This document shows, piece after piece, positions 1-5,230 of a stretch of 13,535 nucleotides of DNA. Source of the stretch: Bacteroidales bacterium GP4 (lineage in GTDB: Bacteria; Bacteroidota; Bacteroidia; Bacteroidales; Muribaculaceae); assembly GCA_001701065.1 (NCBI GenBank), contig DAAL01000209.1, positions 1-13,535 of the forward strand, written 5' to 3'. Position 1 is the stretch's first letter. The number at the start of each line of letters is the position of its first letter. The notes under the pieces are model-generated. The model was not told where the DNA came from. It did not search any database and saw only the letters and a list, made by a program, of their open reading frames with translations. The position numbers were made by a program, and so were the translations under genes.

Positions 1-2
1 TT

Positions 3-791
3 GGTTTCGGCATCGATGGGGAGCAAGCAGGAACTTCGTCATTCTCCATGATTGTGCTTGAAAAGGACCTCAGCCGTCCCTACGAAGTAATCGACATGGT
101 GACTACTCCCGACGGAAGCCCCGTGGCTATGGTGCATTGCAACAACTGTACCTCCGACCTCAATGCCTGGATCAACATCTTTAAGGAGTACAACGAATTG
201 ATGGGAATCCCCGTCGACATGAACGAAATCTACGGCAAGCTCTACAACAATGCCCTCAAAGGCGACACTGACTGCGGTGGACTCCTCTCCTACAACTACT
301 TCTCGGGAGAGCCTGTAACCAACCTTCCCGAAGGTCGTCCGCTATTCGTGCGCTCGGTAAGCGACAAGTTCAACCTTGCCAACTTCATGCGCGCCCATCT
401 CTACGGCTCCGTAAGCGTGCTCAAGATAGGCAACGACATCCTCTTCAACGAAGAAAAAATCAAGGTTGACCGCATCACCGGTCACGGCGGTCTGTTCAAG
501 ACCAAAGGCGTGGGACAACGCATCCTCGCAGCAGCCATCAACTCACCCATCTCAGTGATGGACACAGCAGGGGAAGGCGGAGCATGGGGCGTGGCTCTAC
601 TCGCTTCCTATCTCGTAAACAACTCCGAAGAACGCTCTCTTGCCGACTTCCTCGACATTCAGGTGTTCGCCGGCGACCAAGGCACAAGCATCACCCCCAC
701 CAAAGAAGAAGTGGAAGGCTTCAATACCTACATCGAGAACTACAAGGAAGGCCTCAACATCGAAATGGCAGCCGTCCAATACAAAAAATAA
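3..791 (+). CDS. FGGY-family carbohydrate kinase, C-terminal half (5' end outside window)
   Basis: The reading frame is open from the window edge, so the ATG at 48 is internal: the codons before it continue the same protein (GFGIDGEQAGTSSFS). The visible 262 residues are about half of a normal FGGY kinase of roughly 500 residues. FGGY kinases phosphorylate sugars such as xylulose, ribulose or fuculose with ATP in the cytoplasm. The C-terminal FGGY signature is visible as GHGGLFKTKGVGQ (visible residues about 160-172) followed by EGGAWGVALLAS (about 191-202), which forms part of the nucleotide-binding actin-like fold. A conserved HCNNCTSDLNAW stretch lies near residues 45-56. The overall sequence resembles Bacteroides kinases annotated as xylulokinase or L-ribulokinase, but that is from memory. 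The substrate cannot be fixed because the N-terminal sugar-binding domain is missing. The gene ends with TAA and is followed by a strong terminator, so it is the last gene of its transcript. Confidence 0.88.
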   Translation, partial: GFGIDGEQAGTSSFSMIVLEKDLSRPYEVIDMVTTPDGSPVAMVHCNNCTSDLNAWINIFKEYNELMGIPVDMNEIYGKLYNNALKGDTDCGGLLSYNYFSGEPVTNLPEGRPLFVRSVSDKFNLANFMRAHLYGSVSVLKIGNDILFNEEKIKVDRITGHGGLFKTKGVGQRILAAAINSPISVMDTAGEGGAWGVALLASYLVNNSEERSLADFLDIQVFAGDQGTSITPTKEEVEGFNTYIENYKEGLNIEMAAVQYKK

Positions 792-813
792 TCTCCACGT
801 AACCCATTATTGC

Positions 814-849
814 AAGAGGCTGTGCCAATTTTGGCGCAGCCTCTTTTTT
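814..849 (+). terminator. Rho-independent terminator of the FGGY kinase gene
   Basis: AGAGGCTGTGCC (815-826) pairs with GGCGCAGCCTCT (833-844) around an AATTTT loop. This gives a 12-bp stem with a single G-U pair, followed by five further T residues (845-849). It lies 23 bp after the kinase stop codon and faces plus-strand transcription. The minus-strand gene ending at 872 converges on the same hairpin. Read from that side the stem still forms but is followed only by TTGCAATAAT, so termination in that direction would be weaker. Confidence 0.9.
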
Positions 850-871
850 CATGCAATTGCCACTCGCCTCG

Positions 872-1483
872 CTATTCCATATTCTTAAGTTGCTCAATTT
901 CCGCAAGCGCATCGGCATCTATACCTTGCATCTTATGGTAAATCTTAAATACAATCACCATTGCCACAATAAACCATACTACCGTTATAATCAGAGGAAT
1001 CCAGAGAGGCACATCTTCAAACATCCCAACTCCATTTGTTGCTACATCGTAGACAAACCACACCGCCCATACTACGACAAGGGGCAATTCAATCAACATC
1101 TGACGACGACGCATCTCACGCTGACGTATAAGACGTTCCTTCAGGTCAATCAATGACAGCGACACATAGTCGGCAGGTTTCAATCGATTTATAATGATGT
1201 CCCACACAATATCGGCAAAAATAAGTCCAAGGGTGACCACCACGAAAGCCCACGAAAGCCCTATAGCTGATTTCAACCAGAGAAACAGCAAAATTGAAAC
1301 AGGAAGCACTATAAAAACCTCGGATTTCACAAATCGGTTAATCCAAGATGACCTTCCCACCATAGCATGTCGTATAGATTTATCAGTAAAAATCTTTTGT
1401 TGCTGAAGGCTTTCACGAAGTTCTTGCATCTCATTTTTCATATCCTCCAGCTGCCCGATTCCAATGTTATTCATATTTTCCAT
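872..1483 (-). CDS. Four-helix membrane protein with coiled-coil N-terminus, partner of the upstream ECF sigma factor
   Basis: I do not recognise a named family for this 203-residue protein. Residues 10-30 are rich in E, Q, L and K and look like a short coiled coil. A basic stretch with SSWINRF follows at 45-51. Four hydrophobic segments lie near 55-70, 76-97, 130-147 and 159-180, with a charged loop between the second and third (about 99-129, including RQREMRRRQ). The C-terminal tail (181-203) is again polar. Both termini would be cytoplasmic if all four segments span the inner membrane. The gene starts 8 bp after the sigma-factor stop, so the two are probably co-transcribed. The ATG at 1474 (residue 4) is an alternative start. 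Position suggests a membrane regulator of the sigma factor, possibly an anti-sigma factor. However, there is no zinc anti-sigma HxxxCxxC motif and no FecR-like domain, so that role is inference only. Confidence 0.8.
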   Translation of the reverse strand: MENMNNIGIGQLEDMKNEMQELRESLQQQKIFTDKSIRHAMVGRSSWINRFVKSEVFIVLPVSILLFLWLKSAIGLSWAFVVVTLGLIFADIVWDIIINRLKPADYVSLSLIDLKERLIRQREMRRRQMLIELPLVVVWAVWFVYDVATNGVGMFEDVPLWIPLIITVVWFIVAMVIVFKIYHKMQGIDADALAEIEQLKNME

Positions 1484-1491
1484 ATTGATGA

Positions 1492-1986
1492 TTATTTTTC
1501 GTTTACAGTAATTTTTTTTAGTTTTTCGCGTATTCTCACAAGCCTCACACCCACTGCCTTGGCACTAATCCCGACAATGGCTCCTATTTCCTCGTAAGGC
1601 AAGTCCTCAAGCCAAAGTAATATTATGGCTCGATCAAACGGCTCCAACATCTGAATGCGCTGATGCAATAGCCGGGAATTTTGTCCTACTCTCGTATTAT
1701 CCGAGAGAATTCCGGGATTTATGTCGATATTAATCTCCCTTGCGGATTTACGTTTCCGCTTGCGGTCGAAAGATATACACGTGTTGAGAGTGACACGGTA
1801 CACCCATGTGTGATAGGACCTGTCATCCCTGAACTTAGGCAGACCAAGCCATAAATTAGTCAATGCTTCCTGAGCCATATCATCGGCATCAAAACGGTCA
1901 GCGGCAAACATCAGGCAGATGGAATATACAGTGCCTTTCTCTTGCTTGACAATCCGTTCAAATTTTTGTTTAAGTTCATTCATCAT
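1492..1986 (-). CDS. ECF-type RNA polymerase sigma-70 family factor
   Basis: This 164-residue protein has only the two domains of an extracytoplasmic-function sigma factor. Region 2 spans roughly residues 10-78, with DADDMAQEALTNLW (33-46) typical of the core-binding and promoter-melting helices, and TWVYRVTLNTC (60-70) followed by a basic DRKRKRK cluster. A short linker leads to region 4 at about 113-158, with a helix-turn-helix around LPYEEIGAIVGISAKAVGVRL (129-149) that would read the -35 element. The length is usual for the family. The start could be either of two adjacent ATG codons (1986 or 1983). AAAGGA about a dozen bases upstream may serve as a weak ribosome site. The factor would bind the RpoB/RpoC core encoded further right. 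The next gene encodes a membrane protein that may control its release. Target genes cannot be deduced from the window. Confidence 0.93.
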   Translation of the reverse strand: MMNELKQKFERIVKQEKGTVYSICLMFAADRFDADDMAQEALTNLWLGLPKFRDDRSYHTWVYRVTLNTCISFDRKRKRKSAREINIDINPGILSDNTRVGQNSRLLHQRIQMLEPFDRAIILLWLEDLPYEEIGAIVGISAKAVGVRLVRIREKLKKITVNEK

Positions 1987-2032
1987 TTTAGTTGTTTATC
2001 CTTTAGACGCAACACCCTCGTCAAAAACTACA

Positions 2033-2040
2033 CAAAAATA
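2033..2040 (-). promoter_or_regulatory. Possible Bacteroidota -7 promoter box upstream of the ECF sigma gene
   Basis: The minus strand reads TATTTTTG here, matching the Bacteroidota housekeeping -7 consensus TAnnTTTG, about 46 bp before the sigma-factor start. The nearest TTG that could serve as the -33 element (plus-strand CAA at 2056-2058) is only 15 bases upstream instead of the usual 19 or so. The call is therefore weak, and the gene may instead use its own sigma factor. Confidence 0.25.
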
Positions 2041-2089
2041 CAGAAATTTTCATCTCAATTAAAAAAAGCTAAAAGCACTTGACTTGACC

Positions 2090-2111
2090 GCAATTTTATT
2101 GCATATTTGCA
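2090..2111. promoter_or_regulatory. Overlapping inverted repeats, possible operator or small hairpin
   Basis: GCAAT-TTT-ATTGC (2090-2102) is a perfect 5-bp inverted repeat. It overlaps a second dyad, TGCA-TATT-TGCA (2100-2111). Both sit about 105-125 bp upstream of the ECF sigma gene. They could bind a dimeric regulator, but AT-rich sequence makes short dyads common, and no function is proven. Confidence 0.25.
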
Positions 2112-2155
2112 TTATAATCACATTTAAAAACACCGATTATCCCATTCCCACAATC

Positions 2156-2183
2156 CAAAATTCAAAATTCAAAATCCAAAATT
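2156..2183. repeat. Short tandem array of the heptamer CAAAATT (four copies)
   Basis: Four consecutive 7-base units run CAAAATT, CAAAATT, CAAAATC, CAAAATT, with only one base deviating. The array sits at the boundary between the AT-rich region upstream of the sigma gene and the GC-rich hairpin cluster that begins at about 2191. It encodes nothing visible. On the minus strand the units read AATTTTG, and the last one extends to TAATTTTG (2184-2177), which matches the -7 consensus TAnnTTTG. Confidence 0.7.
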
Positions 2184-2190
2184 ACCAAAT

Positions 2191-2371
2191 TCCCCCGGGA
2201 TGATACCTCTGGTGTCGCATCTCCGAAGCTCCATTTTTTGGGTGGGTGTCAGCTACACCCTTCTCCCCAGATTCCCCTTCGGTCATCTGGGGTTATGCAA
2301 AGACTCGCCTCTGCGAGGCTTCGCTGATAGATGCTTGTCCCGATATCCCTTCGGGATATGTGGATTGGATA
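2191..2371. repeat. GC-rich cluster of hairpins, probable extragenic repeat element
   Basis: This stretch fills the 3' part of the 385-bp gene-free interval 1987-2371 and differs sharply in composition from the AT-rich part before it. Four separate inverted repeats lie in a row. GGGTGT/ACACCC is at 2244-2260. CCCCAGAT/ATCTGGGG is at 2265-2292, with CCCCTTCGG in its loop. GCCTC/GAGGC is at 2307-2319, with an alternative GCGA/TCGC at 2313-2324. ATATCCC/GGGATAT is at 2343-2359, closed by TTC. None is followed by a T-run on either strand, so they are poor intrinsic terminators, although the cluster may still slow or end transcription from the PAP2 gene. The pattern resembles dispersed extragenic repeats in Bacteroidales, but copies elsewhere in the genome cannot be seen from here. 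Confidence 0.55.
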
Positions 2372-3157
2372 TCAGAATGCCCAGGGAAGGGAGGCGTAGA
2401 TGATGATGCCTAAGATGGTGACTGCGCCGATGAGGATGGGGGCGTTGATGTGCATAAGGCGTGGAAGGTGGAAATAGCCTTGCGGACCGGCTGACAGTTG
2501 ACCGCCGGCAATAATACCTTCGGAGGACGCAAACTGTTTTCCTCCACTGTAAACCGCGCCCTGCGGATTGACTTTAAGATAATAAGAGGCGCGCTTGAAG
2601 ATGAAATACATCAATGTGGCTCCGGCGATGCCAACAAGCATTCCCACTAAAAGGTCACCGGGATAATGCACACCGAGGTACACCCTGGAATAGCAGGTGA
2701 GCACAGCCCATCCAAGCATGAACAGGGTAAGGATATAGCGGCGGAACAGCAGGAAGAGGAAGAAAGTCAAGCCGAAAGTGTTGGCGGCATGGCAGGAAGG
2801 GAATCCGTAACTGCCCCCGCGGTAGTTGTCGACCACATGCACCAGGGATGACAAGGGATTGTTGAGGTTGGAGGGACGCATACGCTCAAAGAAAGGACGG
2901 ATAAGCTCAGCGCACACTTTGTCGGCAAAAACAATAGTGAGAGTGAGTCCAAACACAATACCAAGCACTGTCTTCCAGTTGAAATTACGTAACAGCACGT
3001 AGAAGATGGAAGCATACATGGGAATCCATACCCACTTGCCGCTGTAAACGCTCATAAACCGATCAAAGAACGAATGGTTCATCTGGTTTATCGCAAGAAA
3101 CAGATTAGTGTCGGCATTAATTATCGAGTCCTGGAGAGTTTCAATAAATAGCATCAT
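2372..3157 (-). CDS. PAP2-family membrane lipid phosphatase
   Basis: This 261-residue multi-pass inner-membrane protein carries the acid phosphatase-type signature of the PAP2 superfamily, which removes phosphate from lipids such as phosphatidic acid, undecaprenyl diphosphate or lipid A. The first motif is RPFFERMRP (87-95), where the usual leading lysine of KX6RP is arginine. The second is PSCH (120-123, in place of PSGH), with catalytic H123. The third is SRVYLGVHYPGD (157-168), with nucleophile H164 and D168. Hydrophobic helices surround these motifs. Beyond the PAP2 core there is a polar stretch at about 190-235 and one more hydrophobic helix (about 238-256), which the shortest family members lack. 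The start follows the transferase stop by 6 bp, and a second ATG lies immediately after the first, so translation is probably coupled. The substrate is unknown; lipid A phosphatase (LpxE/LpxF-like), phosphatidate phosphatase and undecaprenyl-diphosphate phosphatase all remain possible. Confidence 0.9.
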   Translation of the reverse strand: MMLFIETLQDSIINADTNLFLAINQMNHSFFDRFMSVYSGKWVWIPMYASIFYVLLRNFNWKTVLGIVFGLTLTIVFADKVCAELIRPFFERMRPSNLNNPLSSLVHVVDNYRGGSYGFPSCHAANTFGLTFFLFLLFRRYILTLFMLGWAVLTCYSRVYLGVHYPGDLLVGMLVGIAGATLMYFIFKRASYYLKVNPQGAVYSGGKQFASSEGIIAGGQLSAGPQGYFHLPRLMHINAPILIGAVTILGIIIYASLPWAF

Positions 3158-3163
3158 AACATA

Positions 3164-5035
3164 TTAACGTTTAGAGAGATCATCGTAAATATTCTGTAAA
3201 TAAGCCTTCCCGAAGTTGAGATTTTCGCCGGGGAAAGCGCCTTCATCGTACACCACAGCCCCTGCCTGACAGTCATAGACAAGCTGATTGCGCGGAGTGA
3301 CAACCCCGAACGCATCGGGCACGGTAAAGAAAGCGTAGTGAGGGACAGAACCGTCAAGGAGGTCCTTGCTGAACGAGAACCGGGAATGGTCCACGCCTAA
3401 CTGCGCAAGAAGCGTAGCGGCAAAATCCTGCTGTGAGCCTGTGACATCCACCCTGACAGGTCGTGCCACAGCACCGCCCACCATAATCATGGGGATGCGG
3501 TAACGCTGCGGGGTGTAATTGTCGATGGACTCGGGGTAACATCCCTGATGGTCAGGAATCATCACCACCACTGAATTGCGCCACTGCGGAAGCTGCTTGA
3601 AACGGTTGATAAAGTCACCGATACAGCTGTCAGTGTAAGCAAATGCATTAAGGCGGTCATTGTCGAGACGGCGGTAAGGAACTTCAAACGGCTCATGGCT
3701 GCTTGAAGTCTGCATTACCGTGAAGAACGGCTCCTCTGGCGCGGATTCGCCGCCGAGGTCAGCCAAAAGACGGTCAAAAACAAGATGGTCATGCACTCCC
3801 CACTTGCTCAACCTCTGTGAAATGGGAAAATCCACATCGGACACGATGTCGTTGAATCCTGTAGCGACAAGATAAGAGCGCATGTTGGTGAAATCGGCAT
3901 CGCCGCCGTAATAATAACGGGGATGATAGCCGTGTTCCTTTAACGCAGAAGCAATTCCCGGAAGCGACTGTGACTTGCGCGGGTATTTCATGATGCTGGT
4001 AGTGGGCTGAGCGGGATAACCGCTTAGTATCGACACCAGTCCGCGGTCAGTGCGAAAACTATTGGCGTAAAAGTCAGTGAACAAAACACCTTCCTTTGCG
4101 AGGGAATCAAGATTTACAGCCACATTCTTCTCACCGCCGAGTGTGGACATGAGATGAGAAGAGAAGCTTTCAAGAATAAGCAGCACAACATTGGGACGCT
4201 CAACCGAGAACAACTGGTGATCAACGGTAACCGAATCACTCGTCAACGAGTCGCACGGAATAACGCAAGCGCTTTCAAACGACTGCAATGCCGATACTTT
4301 CTCGTCCTCGGACATAAAACGGTACTGTGACGCAAAATCGGAAGAACGTGACACGGATTCCAACAAACTGAACGCAGGATTGATGGCGGCGTGGTTCAAT
4401 GCAAGATTTTCACTGAAAAAGACTTTTCCGACATTCATGGTGGACACGGTGAATCCTCCGCGGATAGGGATAAAAAGCAATACAGTGAGCACCAAGAAGA
4501 AAGCGGTGACTCCTACCGGATTGACAGGAAGTTTAACCGACTGCATGAAACTCCGCCGCAACAACACTGCATAGAATATGCCATAAATGACGGCGGCGAC
4601 ACCCACAAGAGCCAGAATGATGCCGCACAGTTGAAGGAAAGTGCCGCTTGCCGCAGCATCCTTGGGAGAGGAGAAGAAATAGAACAGCGGAGTAGAATCG
4701 AGTTTAAAACCCCAGTAAGGGTAAAGAACACTGTCAAAGACAAAAATCAACGACAAGACTACCGCAACGATGCCGAAGTAAATCCGAAGCACCTTCATGA
4801 GCGGCGGCATCTTAATCCATGCCGACAGCATCATAACGACCGACGGGATAACCACGAGATAGGCACTTACCGATCGGTCGAGAGGAAGACCGTGCCACAT
4901 GACACTAAACCAGTCAGCGACAGAAGCCGAAGAGTAGAGGTTCAAGTTGCTCAACATGAAAAAGGGTTTCTGCAAAATGCAGATACCTAATATCACAAAG
5001 TATGCTTTTATCAACCAGATTACCCTTTGTTTCAT
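3164..5035 (-). CDS. LTA synthase/OpgB-like membrane sulfatase-fold transferase
   Basis: This 623-residue protein has about five membrane segments in its first 200 residues (roughly 7-27, 57-75, 84-103, 133-158, 175-192) and a large extracytoplasmic domain of the alkaline phosphatase/sulfatase fold (about 280-560). The arrangement is that of LTA synthase and OpgB/MdoB phosphoglycerol transferases, which move phosphoglycerol from phosphatidylglycerol to an acceptor outside the membrane. Expected catalytic residues are visible: E289 in LLILESFS, the nucleophile T329 in SFRTDRG, H447 in SSSHEPF, and D495-H496 in IPDHQG, which bind the metal ion. Gram-negative Bacteroidales make no classical lipoteichoic acid, so the acceptor is probably a glycan or lipid head group. 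A phosphoethanolamine transferase role is a less likely alternative. The gene leads a two-gene unit with the PAP2 phosphatase, and its promoter must lie between it and the rpoC terminator. Confidence 0.9.
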   Translation of the reverse strand: MKQRVIWLIKAYFVILGICILQKPFFMLSNLNLYSSASVADWFSVMWHGLPLDRSVSAYLVVIPSVVMMLSAWIKMPPLMKVLRIYFGIVAVVLSLIFVFDSVLYPYWGFKLDSTPLFYFFSSPKDAAASGTFLQLCGIILALVGVAAVIYGIFYAVLLRRSFMQSVKLPVNPVGVTAFFLVLTVLLFIPIRGGFTVSTMNVGKVFFSENLALNHAAINPAFSLLESVSRSSDFASQYRFMSEDEKVSALQSFESACVIPCDSLTSDSVTVDHQLFSVERPNVVLLILESFSSHLMSTLGGEKNVAVNLDSLAKEGVLFTDFYANSFRTDRGLVSILSGYPAQPTTSIMKYPRKSQSLPGIASALKEHGYHPRYYYGGDADFTNMRSYLVATGFNDIVSDVDFPISQRLSKWGVHDHLVFDRLLADLGGESAPEEPFFTVMQTSSSHEPFEVPYRRLDNDRLNAFAYTDSCIGDFINRFKQLPQWRNSVVVMIPDHQGCYPESIDNYTPQRYRIPMIMVGGAVARPVRVDVTGSQQDFAATLLAQLGVDHSRFSFSKDLLDGSVPHYAFFTVPDAFGVVTPRNQLVYDCQAGAVVYDEGAFPGENLNFGKAYLQNIYDDLSKR

Positions 5036-5067
5036 GTCGATTGAGTCAAATTACTATATTTGTGTCG

Positions 5068-5075
5068 CAAAGGTA
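5068..5075 (-). promoter_or_regulatory. Possible -7 box of the transferase/PAP2 operon
   Basis: The minus strand reads TACCTTTG, matching the Bacteroidota -7 consensus TAnnTTTG. It sits 32 bp before the transferase start and just downstream of the rpoC terminator, where a promoter is expected. No convincing TTTG element is seen about 20 bases upstream, so the match is partial. A plus-strand TATATTTG at 5055-5062 overlaps the same area in the opposite direction. Confidence 0.35.
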
Positions 5076-5161
5076 AACTTTTTATCCGATAATTCCATAT
5101 TGTTGGTCTATTATTACAATAATTTAATACAAATGTGGAACGATTTTAACTTCAATAAGTT

Positions 5162-5204
5162 AAAAAAAACAAGAAGGGAACCCGTATTGCCACGGATTCC
5201 CTTC
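5162..5204 (-). terminator. Rho-independent terminator of the rpoBC operon
   Basis: GAAGGGAA (5173-5180) pairs with TTCCCTTC (5197-5204). After one mismatch the stem continues with CCGT (5182-5185) and ACGG (5192-5195) around a six-base loop. Read on the minus strand, the hairpin is followed by TTG and then eight T residues (5169-5162). It starts 26 bp after the rpoC stop codon, so it ends the transcript before the transferase gene. The plus-strand side has no T-run, so termination is one-directional. Confidence 0.92.
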
Positions 5205-5230
5205 ATTTATAGTTAGATTAAGTATACTCT

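Noticed and set aside
851..1156. 101-residue plus-strand frame after the kinase terminator
   Set aside because: It overlaps the terminator region and is antisense to the membrane-protein gene, with no recognisable features.
1241..1260. Exact 10-bp tandem duplication (CACGAAAGCC twice) inside the membrane-protein gene
   Set aside because: Loss of one copy would shift the frame, but two copies are too few to claim phase variation, and the protein reads through normally.
2084..2118. TTGACC and TATAAT, resembling a sigma-70 promoter on the plus strand
   Set aside because: The spacing is 23 bases rather than about 17, Bacteroidota use a different consensus, and no plus-strand gene follows.
2200..2403. 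67-residue plus-strand reading frame across the hairpin cluster
   Set aside because: It is composed of the inverted repeats themselves and runs into the antisense of the PAP2 gene. It has no recognisable domain, so it is more likely a false ORF of a repeat element.
4391..4990. 199-residue plus-strand reading frame opposite the transferase gene
   Set aside because: It is antisense to the membrane-spanning N-terminus of a clear gene. Its highly charged composition is what the complement of hydrophobic codons gives.
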